From NCBI GenBank assembly GCA_003550305.1, contig QKYT01000103.1, positions 156,021-220,020 on the forward strand: DNA of 64,000 nt, in the 5' to 3' direction. Source of the stretch: Glomus cerebriforme (taxonomy: Eukaryota > Glomeromycota > Glomeromycetes > Glomerales > Glomeraceae). The notes beneath the pieces are model-generated. The model had not been told where the DNA came from. It did not search any database and saw nothing but the letters and a program-made list of their open reading frames with translations. Shown in pieces: positions 11,781 through 22,550 of this stretch; the stretch's first letter is position 1; every line of letters begins with the position of its first letter. Made by a program: the position numbers and the translations under genes.

Positions 11781-14764
11781 TTAGCTAGTTTTAAAAATTC
11801 TAGTTAATAAATTTCTAAAATTATGAAATTGTTTTTCTTTAGCATTTTTACTTAATAGAAATGAGACGGTTTTAGCTTCTTGTTCTTTTTCACCACTATC
11901 ATTTTTTGGTATTCTAGAATTTTGCATCATAAACCCTTTGATGCATTTCAGGACCAATTCGCCTCTTTTATAAAGAATACTCTCATCTAGTGTTACATCC
12001 GTGAATGGATCAACATCGGATGGAAGTAATAGAAATGGTAATGATATACTAGTAATATCAAATCTATCAATTGTTCTTAATATATTTCTTAATCCTTCTA
12101 CTACGGGAGATCTTTGTGTAAGTACTGAACTTGTAATTGCTTTAATATAGAAAACAAATAATATTTAAAATAATTAGATTATAATAATTAAAAAGATTTC
12201 GTAATTTAAAATCTTTACTTACATTCAAATTCAATTACTAAATGAAATACAACATGAACAAGAGGTAAATTCGAATGTTTTGTAATAAAAAAATCACCTA
12301 TAATAAAAGTTATATATTTTAATGACTTAAATATTTCATTTTTTTTTTCATTATTGTTAATAAATATTTATTAAATACACTAACCTTCTTGTACTTCGGA
12401 TTTACTAAAATCTCTTTCAACAGCTTCTAATTGTGATTCAACATCTTTAAAATGAAATTCAGTTGATTCTTTACACCTTGCAAAAAATGCTATATAAAAT
12501 TAAACTTAAAATTAATAATATTCTAAAAAGTTTTATAAACAAAAAAAAAATATATTTTTTTTTTTAGTTAATACCTTTGTTGGCACTTTTGCCTAATTTG
12601 TACTTAGGCCAGTCTCTTGGTTTTAATAGTAAAACGGTAGCTGTCAAATTTTGAGAATATAAATTCGCAGCAGTTTGAGCTTTATAAGCCATATCTCTTG
12701 CAGTATCATTAGATGATTTAAGTAAATCATCCGTATCTGATACCGAAAGTTTAAGGTTATGAGTTGATTTCACTTGATTCCCAAGTGAAATTGTAAAAGA
12801 CTCCATCATTTGTGGATTATCAGCTAGATTCAAATTGGGTCTTACAATAAATGAAAATAAGATTTAATAAAATAATGATCTTATTTTATTTTATTTTATA
12901 TTTTTGTTACTCACCCATTCACATCATCCATTACTTTTCTACTTAACCAACTAAATCTTTTAACTGGTGTGTTTGGTGAAGCTACCATTTGTTGCCTATG
13001 ATTAAAGAATGAAATTGGAGACCAAGAATTCTTCTTTTCTTGTTTAGTTAATACTGTTAATTTAGGCCTACGCTGAGATTTTGATTTTTGTTTGCCATTT
13101 GATGGTTCTTTTAGAGGAGAACTTGCAAATAACATGGATACGCGTCTTGGAGGTAAGACTATATTATTTGCTATTTGCGAATCAATTTTATCTAATTGTT
13201 CACATAACAAATTAGCAGCTTGTTCCTAAATATTAAAATCAATCCGTTATTAAAATTTGTCATAAATTGGTTTGTTTTCTGAAAATTTTACCTTATTCCC
13301 ATTAGTCATCTCTAAAGCAATTTTAGCTTGATCGTGATTAAATCCCATTTCTTGAATATCATTAATCATCTTCATGAAATAATCTTCCTAAATTTAAGAA
13401 ATTAAAATAAAATAAAATAAAACGAAATAAAAGAAAAAGTTAATTTCATGAAAAATTTTCTCTAACGAAAAAATGATAATTTCCCTATACCACAATTATA
13501 ATCCGAAATTTCACACATTAAAGTAGTTATCTTCTCCATTACCACTAAATGATGATGAAACAGGTGAAAACATAGGAGAAGATGGCGCAGTCATTACAGG
13601 AGATAACATCACCTCCGATAATGAACTAATACTACCATGACGGCTTCGTGTATCATGATGTCCTTGATCAAGTTTCAACACTTGTTTGGATAATTCATTA
13701 TTACTTTTTTTTAATAAAGAAATTACTTCAGAAACTATCTCTTTGCCATCTAATCTAAAATTTGGATCCGTTGTTGTCTGATGTTCCGATAGCCATCGTT
13801 GATGTGCTTCATATAGGTTAACTACAAGGTTACAATATTCATTTTTTTGCGTCCGCTTGATTTCCTCAAGTTCACTGGCTAAAGTAGCTTGATTATATTC
13901 TACGTCCTAATAAAAAGGATATAATTAATCCAATACGTTTATTTAATATAAAATAAAATATTATTAATACCTCTCGATATTTTTCAATCAAGTTAGTTGT
14001 AATGTTATTATAACTGGATTCTGTTTCCATTTCTTTATGATGTCTAATCAATATAATAGGAAGGAAGAAATTTAAAATTTTTAAGATCAATACGTAAATT
14101 TGTTATAATGAAACAAGAATGTAAATTTACCTGTCCCGAATACATTCCAATTCACTCTCGCGAGCTGAAACAATATCCTTAATTGCTTGTTTATATCCTT
14201 GTTCCAGCTGTAAAAGCGTATCAAAGATTGAAGGTACAGGAGAATGAACAAGAGTATGATATGCTTTTGGAAAAATATCCTAATATAGTAATAAAAAAAA
14301 AAAGAATTAAATAAGGTTTTATGCTTGAATTAAATTGAAATAATTTAATTTGATGGGGGCATACCTCCACAGGGGCATCATTATATCTAGCGGTGTGTTT
14401 TTTATATTTTGATACAAGATTTTTCCGAATCTTAATTGCTTCCGATTCACTTTTAACTAGAATAAAGAAAAAACAAAATCAATAATTTAATTCAAACAGA
14501 CTAATCAATCGTATTTGCTATCTTACTTTTATTATTCCTCTCAGTATCTATGCGTAAACTTTCTTGTATGAGATGTTCAACGACAGAAAGTAATGAATTT
14601 TCTAAATAACAAGGAATTTTATTATCATCCATAAACTGTCTAATGGCGTCCGACAATAATTGATCCTTTTCCAAATGAATTGTTAACATGATTTGTTTAT
14701 TATTAGGTGGAACTGCAAATTTAAGGTCAACAGAAATATCTTTCAGAATTTTAATAGGGTCCAT
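11781..14764 (-). CDS. FERRY3 / C12orf4 homologue with UBA-like insertion
   Basis: Eleven exons, each with GT..AG borders and compatible phase, give 717 aa: 14527-14764, 14365-14456, 14131-14279, 13971-14043, 13517-13906, 13292-13387, 12915-13225, 12575-12840, 12385-12489, 12223-12297, 11781-12139. Diagnostic blocks shared with human C12orf4 are YHTLVHSP, LEQGYKQAI, ESFTISLGNQVKSTHNL, FHFKDVESQLE, GDFFITKHSNL, VHVVFHLVI, GLRNILRTIDRFDITSISLP and LVLKCIKGFM. The animal protein is a subunit of the FERRY complex, a Rab5 effector linking mRNAs to early endosomes. The human protein is about 550 aa. The extra length here lies in residues about 185-460: a Ser-rich linker and, at about 315-360, a three-helix UBA-like segment (INDIQEMGFNHDQAKIALEM). 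The fungal role is inferred only. Start is the first ATG of the open frame. Confidence 0.88.
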
Positions 14765-15623
14765 CTTTATTCACATTAAAGTGCAGACCTCACAAAAACG
14801 AAGCAAATAAATAAATAAAATAAATTATTCCAAATATAAATTAATAAATAAAGACGAAAGAAAACCAGACTTCGAAATTACTGAGGAAACTATTATTTTA
14901 TGCAATAATCCTGTTGTGAATTAATATTTGTGAAATGTATTACCAAAAAAAGAGGTAAAATTTTAAACTCGGGCCAATTATAGAAATTAACAATTTGTTT
15001 TATGAGTGCCACGTGCGATTTCTCACATCAAAGATTTACGTTTCATAAAAACTTGAATTCCTTTATACAAGTCTTAAAAGATTACAAGAGAGAAATTAAT
15101 TATTATAGATTTTAATTGATTTACTATAATATTATTGGTATTTGGTACTGGTAAATACCTGATTGTATTAATAACAATTTTTTTTCGCTTCCTCTCTCTT
15201 TTGGTGAATTTTTACTTTCATCTCCAAAATAAATCTTTGTATAATGGCATTTCTTAGTTTATCGCTATATATTATGTAATAATTAAATCATTTACGATAA
15301 TTAATTATGTGTTAGTTAGTTTCTTAACGTTAAGCATCTTTCTGGATCGCGAAATTAAATGATTGATCGATCCATCATTAGTAAATTCATATTTATTTTG
15401 CTGTCTAGATTAGTAAATAATTTTACGAAAGTAAATATAAATAAAAAAATATATAACTTTTTTATGAATTTGGTTTATTTAGAGCGCATTGATTAAAATT
15501 GGAATATTAGTTTCTAAAACACAACCAAAGTTAACGATTCATCCAATATAACTTTTTTATACAATAAAAAATAGACCCGCTAACTGATCTAACCTTAAGA
15601 AATTATAACTTTCATATATTATA
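14765..15623. other. Intergenic between FERRY3 homologue and unknown gene
   Basis: AT-rich with no supported gene. It should contain the 5' region of the FERRY3 homologue (its start is at 14764) and the 3' end of the 15624-16712 gene. Confidence 0.5.
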
Positions 15624-16712
15624 TTAATTTTCTATAAGAGATCTTGAGAAGAGAGTAACAGAAATTTCGTCATCATTCCACATCAATAAATAAATAGACC
15701 AAATAGCATCATGAGTAACCACACGAATTTTGTCACTTTTACATAAATAATCTAATAAAAACCAATTAATTTTTTCATTATTAATACCAGATCTAATCAC
15801 AAAATCATCATTTGTATATCGTTTAGTGTGATAAAGCACGATAAAATCATCCGGTATTTCATAATGTAACATTTGTGATATAACACATTTAAATCTATGA
15901 AATGAAATATTTCTAGGTAATTCAATTTGATACTTAATAGGCCAATTTTGGCAATAAATATGAATGTTAAAACAAACTGTTTGTAAAGGTTTTGAAGTGC
16001 GTTCATCTGGTGATAATAGAGGATTTAAATTATGACGTGGTGCATATGATATCGATTGATTTCTTGATATTGCTACAGGATTTATTGGTGATGAAATTGG
16101 ATTACGTCTATTAAACATATCATCATAACAGAAATGAATAGATGGAATTCTCTTTTTTAATATATTTTTAGATTGTTCCTCACGAATTGGTTTTTCACGA
16201 GTAAGTGATGATGTATTTGGAAAATAAGAAGTTTTTTTATGAGTTTTTAAATATTCATTATGATAACTATAATGTTGATTTAAATGATAATCCTCGCAGT
16301 TTTCTTGAGGTGAAGAATTACTCAAAGAAAATTTTCTTTTTAAAATTTCATTAGGATTCATTTTATTCCAAATTTTATTAAAAAACTTTTTAATAGGGTT
16401 TGTTGAAGTAGATAATAAATTTGAACTAAATGTGTTGTCGAATGTTGAATCATTAGATGTTATAATGTAATCATATCTAATTGGTTTTGATGTTGGCCAA
16501 AATTGTTTACCAGACAATAACAGTCGTTGCTGTTGTTGTTGTTGTTGCAAATTATTATTAACAAAAAGAATATTGTTGTTGTTAATTTGTGATGATAATG
16601 GATTTGATGATGTCGTACCAGACGAGGAAATGTTATGGTCATATTTATCAATTATTTTTTCTGGAATAAATTTCTTATCAAATAAAGATACAATAAATTG
16701 ATGTTCAGACAT
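15624..16712 (-). CDS. Uncharacterised 362-aa protein with possible ubiquitin-like C-terminus
   Basis: A single uninterrupted frame from ATG at 16712, apparently without introns. Residues 1-120 are low-complexity, Asn/Ser-rich, with a run of seven Gln near residue 57. Residues 120-240 are basic and Ser/Pro-rich and look disordered. From about residue 245 to 340 the composition becomes globular (VCFNIHIYCQNWPIKYQIELP, FHRFKCVISQMLHYEIPDDF), alternating strand-like and helix-like segments in a way reminiscent of PB1, RA or ubiquitin-like folds. I cannot name the family and this fold guess is weak. It is divergent from the bZIP gene, separated by about 1.15 kb. The shadow frames at 15797-16006 and 16460-16651 are ignored. 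Confidence 0.65.
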   Translation of the reverse strand: MSEHQFIVSLFDKKFIPEKIIDKYDHNISSSGTTSSNPLSSQINNNNILFVNNNLQQQQQQQRLLLSGKQFWPTSKPIRYDYIITSNDSTFDNTFSSNLLSTSTNPIKKFFNKIWNKMNPNEILKRKFSLSNSSPQENCEDYHLNQHYSYHNEYLKTHKKTSYFPNTSSLTREKPIREEQSKNILKKRIPSIHFCYDDMFNRRNPISSPINPVAISRNQSISYAPRHNLNPLLSPDERTSKPLQTVCFNIHIYCQNWPIKYQIELPRNISFHRFKCVISQMLHYEIPDDFIVLYHTKRYTNDDFVIRSGINNEKINWFLLDYLCKSDKIRVVTHDAIWSIYLLMWNDDEISVTLFSRSLIEN

Positions 16713-17868
16713 TTTTCTTTTTTTTCACTTAAAATTACAGACACGAAAAAGAAAAATCTCATATATTTATAGAAAAACTTGATATTAATTTCAAACAAGT
16801 TCCAAACTCATCAAAATATGTCATAAAATGCATAATTTAACCTTCAATTCAACTTTTTCTTGTAGAACACTTATTTAAAAAAAGAAGCGCGACTCCCAAA
16901 GTCCCATCATTTGTAATCGAACAAACATTTATCCATTCATTCATTGTTTTTAATAATGCAAGGATCTAAGGGATAAATTCATGGAATAATCATCTTTGAT
17001 CGTAGGTAAAATTTGATAATTAATTTATTAGTTATTGATCAGGAACTCGGATTCCCGAGTTATGATTCCCTCGAAATTTTTAATGAATTCCTCTAATAAT
17101 TTTCTATTTTTTTTTTAAAAAAATTTCGCGAAAAAATAGTTAAAAAAAAAGTTAACAATCTTGATGTTATAAATATCACTGATTTATTTAACTCTTAAAT
17201 ATATTTATGCTTGCAAACAATCGGATAAAATTGGTTATTTTTGTCGCGGTTCAAGTTTGTTCAATAAAGGATTCAATAAGGGATATTGTATTTATTTTAT
17301 GCGAAGTGTGATTCTTTGATAAAGGATTAAAAATAATTATGCCAAGTACAATGGTCAAATGTGTGAGTATTGCACACAATCAAAAAATGTACAATTTAAA
17401 GGGATTTAAATTTTTTTTTTTCACATCATTTTTTAAAGATTATCATGCTTTTATTCGGATATACCTTAATTAAGGAGGGGTTGCAAAAGGTTACCCGGAT
17501 CAAAGTTAAATATTACTAAGAATATCTTGCTATAAGTTATAATTTCCGACGACATTTGAAACGTTAGCCACATTCCCTTGACGGATTTGTTCTATCAATT
17601 TCGCCTGTATACCTAATAAAGTTACAGCAAAATATGTCCAATCAAATTCAAACACATTTTTAATTAAAATTTTTAAAATTGATTACCAATTAGAGTTAAA
17701 CAACATGCAATATTTCTTATATAAAAACGTTTTTCTTCCAAGTTAATCGTTGTTCGTTTCTCATTCAATAATTTCTTCTATCAACTGCCGAGTTATCGAC
17801 TTACACGTTTATCTAATACACTGGACCAAATTGTATTAATAAGAGAATATATAACTGGGTAGGTCACC
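16713..17868. other. Divergent intergenic region upstream of the bZIP gene
   Basis: About 1.15 kb lies between two divergently transcribed genes and should hold both promoters and the bZIP 5' UTR. There is a small palindromic AACTCGG...CCGAGTT near 17043-17061. No open frame with coding character is visible. I cannot assign specific operators. Confidence 0.45.
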
Positions 17869-17988
17869 ATGTCCTTAATAAAAAGCTCCACAAAAGAATA
17901 TAAAAGTTCAGAAAATGACAAGAAAAACTTAATTACTTCAACCGCAAATAATATTTGGAGTAAAGAGGATATGGTGGCCTCAACCCAA

Positions 17989-18023
<35 letters not shown>

Positions 18024-19173
18024 ATCAAGCAATACTGAATATACTGATCTTTCACAACTTAGTGCATTACTTTATTCTCCAACTCTATCATCTTCTTCAC
18101 AAGATTTAGAAAATAATTTATCACAAGATGAAAGTATTATAGCAATAGCTCAAAATAATGACTTATTTTCTTTACAAGAATATATTAATGTAGAAGAGTT
18201 GCAGAAATATACAAACGATAAAATTTTTTCATGTCCTCCTTCAACTACACCTGCCCCTTTAGTAACTCCCGTTAAGCCAATTAAACCAGCATTACCTCTT
18301 AATTCTACAGTTTCTACACCAAATTCTGAAATTGATAATTCCGATCCTTCTTTTACTGATGAATCTAGTTCTAAAAAGAAAGCAGCGGGAGGTCGCAAGA
18401 GAAAAGCTGAAAGTTTAGAAGAGAAAGAACAAAGACAGCGTGAGAGGTAATGTTTGTTCCTTTTTCATTAGTTTTTTTTTTTTAGTGATTTCTAATAAGA
18501 ATATTTTTATTTATTTGTCTTTTTTTTTTTTTAAAAAAAAAAAAAGAATTTTGAGAAATCGTCACGCTGCTCAAATGTCACGTGACAAGAAAAGAAGACA
18601 AATGGCTGATCTCGAATCTCAAAATCTTATACTCAAGGAAGAAAATGAGCATTTGTCTAAAAGATTAAAAGTAGTTGAAGAAGAAAACATGAATTTATCT
18701 GCCAAGCTTGATGTTATCTCAGCTCAATTAAATGAAATTCAATCGCACCTAGCTGTTTCCGAGATGACCAAAGTCCTACTTGACGGTGTTCGCGGATCTG
18801 CAGTATCCGCGACCTTGGATTATGACTCTATCGCATCGAATAATAATAATGGTAAGAAAGAACAAACGAGCACAAAAATGAACGGCAGTCAGAATGAGAC
18901 TTTACTGGATTCTTCCTATAGGTATTACTTATCCGATAATGATGATGCAAAAGAGTTCAATTTATCCGAGAAGTCCCAGCAGCGGCACGTCAAGATGAGG
19001 AACCTTTACGGGATATTATCACAAATCCATTCTTTACCGACTTGGATGCTTCAACAACCGCAACAAGTACAAATAATGAAGCAACTGTTCTTGATCTTTT
19101 CGATAGTTTTTTGGACTATGACTGGTCAGAGGAAGAACTTTCTTCTATTGGACAATCAAATGGTATTTGTTGA
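17869..19173 (+). CDS. HAC1/XBP1-type bZIP transcription factor, Ire1-spliced form
   Basis: Exon 1 is 17869-18446. A conventional intron (18447-18546, ending in an A-run and AG) joins to RILRNRHAAQMSRDKKRRQ, a bZIP basic region, followed by heptad leucines (residues about 193-255). If the sequence is then cut at 18800 and rejoined at 18980, a 341-aa protein results: 17869-18446, 18547-18800, 18980-19173. Its tail (PLRDIITNPFFTDLD..., VLDLFDSFLDYDWSEEEL) is acidic and hydrophobic like an activation domain. In HAC1/hacA/XBP1 the ER stress sensor Ire1 removes such an intron to switch on the unfolded protein response. The N-terminal part is Asn/Ser-rich with an 11-Asn run. The bZIP assignment is firm; HAC1 orthology and the splice are inference from frame, length and hairpins. 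Confidence 0.8.
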
Positions 19174-19306
19174 TGATATTTTCATCTTGGAACTTGATCG
19201 TCTTTTAAAAGAAAAAAGTCGATCTAAATCCGTAAAGGCTTTACGTGGTAGCACTATTTCAGGTATGAAACGTGTTCCACGTGACTGGCGTAAATATCCA
19301 CCATAA
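18547..19306 (+). CDS. Unspliced reading of the bZIP gene (alternative C-terminus)
   Basis: Without the unconventional splice, exon 2 stays open to TAA at 19304-19306. The product would end in MKQLFLIFSIVFW, a short hydrophobic stretch, followed by a basic tail to PRDWRKYPP. Alternatively, a conventional 70-nt GT..AG intron (18852-18921, donor GGTAAGA, acceptor CCTATAG) lies wholly inside the unconventional intron. Its removal would end the unspliced protein early, at TGA 18996-18998 (319 aa). A truncated, inactive unspliced form is the usual situation in HAC1/XBP1. RNA evidence is needed to choose. Confidence 0.5.
18790..18812 (+). promoter_or_regulatory. Predicted 5' Ire1 cleavage stem-loop
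   Basis: TCGCGGAT (18790-18797) and ATCCGCGA (18805-18812) form a perfect 8-bp stem around the 7-nt loop CTGCAGT. This matches the Ire1 consensus of a 7-nt loop CNG|CAGN with the cut after the third loop base (18800). A GC-rich perfect hairpin is conspicuous in such AT-rich sequence. Confidence 0.75.
18973..18988 (+). promoter_or_regulatory. Predicted 3' Ire1 cleavage stem-loop
   Basis: Loop CAGCAGC (18977-18983) fits CNG|CAGC with the cut after 18979. The stem is weaker: GTCC pairs with GGAC if one C (18986) bulges. Cutting here and at 18800 releases 179 nt, which is 2 modulo 3, giving exactly the frame change needed to reach the acidic C-terminal frame. A neighbouring CAGCGGC would also keep frame but has no stem. 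Confidence 0.6.
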
Positions 19307-19798
19307 CATTTTAGTGAAAAAAATTGGTAATTTCTAATTTTAATTTAATTCGAATTAATTTCAATTTACTGTTACAATTATTATCATAGAATTTTTCTTT
19401 TTCTTTAGTTAAAGAGATTTTACTCTCACATCCAAAAAACATTTAGTAGTGATTTCTTTTTTATTAGTATGACTTTCGTCCCCCAAAATTTTTTTTTAAG
19501 TACTTTAATTGCTTGAATTATTATTGATTGTTTCATATTAAAATTATTATTTTTCAATAAAAAATTGTTTTTAAAGTGAAATTGTTTTATGTATAAAAGT
19601 TGAAGTATATTTTATTAAAGAGAGAGATATATATTTTTAAGAAAAAATTATTAAAATTAATTTGTGTTAATATTAAAAATATCTTCATCTAGCTATTAAA
19701 ATGCCTATAAAAACTAATTAATATGATTTAAGAAAATTGTCCATCCCGTTTAATAATAGCCCTTTAAGTAATATTGATTCACTAAAAACTTATCAACT
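19307..19798. other. Short convergent intergenic region
   Basis: The bZIP gene and the minus-strand ZZ gene converge here. It is AT-rich with several T-runs and AATAAA-like words near 19555, suitable for 3' UTRs. No gene is seen. Confidence 0.5.
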
Positions 19799-21349
19799 TT
19801 ATATATTAGAGGATTTATTAATAATAGAACGAAATTCCGAAGGCAATAAGATTTCATTAGAATCAATTTGTACGGGTCTTTTAATTTTTATAAATACATG
19901 GGTTGGATCATGTAAATTAAACGGATACGCTTCACAATTCGTACATATTTCAAATTTAGTACAATGTCCACACTAGAAGATAGTAAAAGAAAGATATATT
20001 TGTTAATTCAAATAAGAGACATGAAGAAAACCTTAAACGATAAAAATTAATATTACCTTGTATCTAACACCTCGGACATTTTTGTGACAAACATTACAGA
20101 CAACTTTATGATCGATATCTAAAATAAAATAATAATTTTTAAATAATATATACATAAATTTTCCTTAATATATATATAATATATCCTACCTTGTTCATTT
20201 TGTTCAATTAATTGAAATTCAGGTAATAAAGTACTTTTTCCAAATTTATTATTACCAATTGTATCGATTGGACGTTTAATTTTAATAAACATATGATTAC
20301 GATTATGGTTTGAAGTTTCACAATTTGAACATATATCATAATCATCGCAATGTCCACACTATAAATAAAGAAGTGATTTAATTAGTATTCAATAAATTAT
20401 TTAATTAAGACAATTAACAATTACCTTATATCGAACTCCTACAATGTATTTGTTGCATACATTACAATATGCTGGATGTATTCCGTTCTCTGAAATAAAC
20501 AGCATGTCTTTATATTAATTCACCTATCTAATCAAGAAAAAAAAAATAAAAAAATCGATTAATTTTACCTTGCTGATTTTTTTCTCGTAAAATACGATCT
20601 TGTTCAACAATAAGACGTTGTAAATCTTTGATATCATTTTTTAATTTATCATTTAATTTATTCGATTCATCAACTTCATGATATTGTAAGACACATTTTT
20701 CACGAAGTCTTTTAACTTCACAATGTAAATTTTCAATTTCTAATTCAAATTCTGAATTTTTACATTGTAACCTACGATAATCAGAATCTAATTTTTCAAA
20801 AGAAGTTTTTATTTCATCTTTAACATTTTCAATTAAATTTGATTGTTCGTTACATTGTTTCAACTCTGTTTGTAATATAATTTTTTCTTCATCATTTTCT
20901 CTAAATTTTTTATTTAATTGTTGTTTATCTAATTCTAATAAATTATTTAATTGTTGTAATTGAACATTTTGTTGTTGTAATTCATTATATTTTCTTATAT
21001 AATCATTATTATCTTCCCTTAATGAACTTAATTCTTTTCTAATAAGATTTAATTGTAAATCAGAATCATTTATTTTTTGTTTGTATTTTTCCACTTGTTC
21101 TAATAGGATTTCTTTTTCTGATTTTAATTGTTGTGTTAATTGTATTGAACTTTCTTGAACGAAAATTTGTTGTTGTAATGTACGAACTTTTGTTTTTAAT
21201 GATTCTACTAAAGAATTTAATCCTTCTTTTTCTAATTCTGTTTCATAATATTTAGATTTTAATTGTTTTATATCATTTAAATTAATATTTTTTTCATTTT
21301 TGCTGTTATTACTGTTACTATAACTATAGTTAGACGTTGTTTGTTCCAT
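19799..21349 (-). CDS. Coiled-coil protein with two C-terminal ZZ zinc fingers
   Basis: Five exons (20569-21349, 20425-20489, 20190-20358, 20057-20118, 19799-19972) join in phase to 416 aa. Residues about 20-255 are a long Lys/Glu/Gln/Leu coiled coil. Two tandem ZZ-type fingers follow: YCNVC...VGVRYKCGHCDDYDICSNC...HMFIKIKRP at about 262-318 and VCNVC...VRGVRYKCGHCTKFEICTNC...HVFIKIKRP at about 340-395. ZZ fingers bind two zinc ions and act in protein recognition, for example in NBR1/p62-type autophagy receptors and ubiquitin-related adaptors. The frame is open upstream of the chosen ATG, but that stretch reads hydrophobic and unlike the coiled coil, so ATG 21349 is preferred. A smaller paralogue lies at 30182-31377. 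The function is unknown beyond the domains. Confidence 0.85.
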
Positions 21350-21969
21350 GGGTTTCGTTTTTAGAAAAAAAAAAATAGGAAAGAGAACGTATTCCTTTAA
21401 AAACTTACTATTTATATAAATAAAGACCACGCGAGTTGCTGTTACACTAATGTATGTAGTAATTATTTTGATTTTGGGGCATATTGTTGACTTGGGGCAC
21501 AACAATGATCCAATTCTTTCAATTATTACCGCATAAATTAAAGTTACTTTACTCAACGATAAGTTCGATGAACATGATGAATATTCATCTGTTAAAAAAG
21601 AAAAATGATCAGTAACGATATAATATTATAATTTAGAAAAAAAAAATTTCGTTGATCTCAATGTATTTACACGTGAAAATTTTTAAAAAATAAATTACGT
21701 AGTATTTTTGTAATTTATGGGAAAATGGGAAAAATCAAACAATTCGATTGGAACAATAGTTATGGCTTTTTTCTTTTTTTCCTTTTTATCCTTTTTATCC
21801 AAGCAAATGACTTCAAACGTCCTGATATGACATCTAAATACGTCATAACAATAATTTGAACAATTGTCATTTTCGGGTAACGGATGTTAAAAATAATTTT
21901 TATAAAATCGGCCGTTTCTTTTTTGCCCAATTTTTTTTTTTTTTTTTTCCTTTAAACGAAAACAAAAAC
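21350..21969. other. Divergent promoter region
   Basis: About 620 bp separates the ZZ gene (-) from the CsbD-like gene (+). T-runs and CTTTTTATC repeats occur at about 21770-21800 and a long T-run at 21931-21948, just before the CsbD-like start. No gene is seen. Confidence 0.5.
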
Positions 21970-22550
21970 ATGGCGGAACCTCCTAAATTTGAAATGGATG
22001 AAGTACCGGTTGGTTACGTTGGTGCAACTTCCATGCCGGGTAAATTTTCAAGTATCCTGCGGTAGAAGTTTGGCGCAGCAGACTTAATAAAAACATATAC
22101 TGTATATATATATTTTTAGGTCCCATCGTGTCTGCTGATAAAGAACAACCAAAATTAGAACAAGTTAAAGAAAAAACCCCCAATAAAGATAATCAAACTG
22201 AGACTGATACATGCGTTGAATCAGAAAAAGGAATATCTGGTCAGGGTAAAACAAAAGAATATGAAAAACCATCATATCTTCATGGCATTAAAGATACTGT
22301 TGCTGGATCTTTGAAGGTAATTTTTAGACGCGTAGATTATATTATTTTACGCGTTTTATATTTATCATATATTTAATTAATAATTTGAAATTGTTTATAT
22401 GTAAAATTTTATGTAATAAAACAGGAGGCTATTGGTAAAGCTTCAGGAAAGCACGAAACAGAAAAGAAGGGAGAAGAACGAAAAGAGCACGGAAAAAGTG
22501 AGACCAAAAAATCTCATCAAGAGAATAAATACGATGGTAAATTTGAATAA
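21970..22550 (+). CDS. Small hydrophilic CsbD-like protein
   Basis: Three exons (21970-22039, 22120-22316, 22425-22550) with GT..AG borders encode 130 aa. The protein is highly charged and almost without hydrophobic segments. Near residues 78-100 it reads HGIKDTVAGSLKEAIGKASGK, which resembles the CsbD-like helical motif (GxxxxxxGxxKExxGKxxG) of bacterial and fungal stress-associated small proteins. The exon 2/3 junction falls inside this motif. The rest, rich in Lys/Glu/Gly/Ser, looks disordered. A stress-protective or nucleic-acid-associated role is known or proposed for some relatives; for this gene it is only inferred. It is divergent from the ZZ gene. Confidence 0.7.

Noticed and set aside
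17793..18032. Minus-strand frame beginning with a leucine run
   Set aside because: Antisense shadow of the AAT repeat that encodes the Asn run in the bZIP protein.
18150..18398. 82-codon minus-strand frame
   Set aside because: Antisense shadow of bZIP exon 1.
19737..19976. 79-codon plus-strand frame
   Set aside because: Antisense shadow of the last exon of the ZZ-finger gene.
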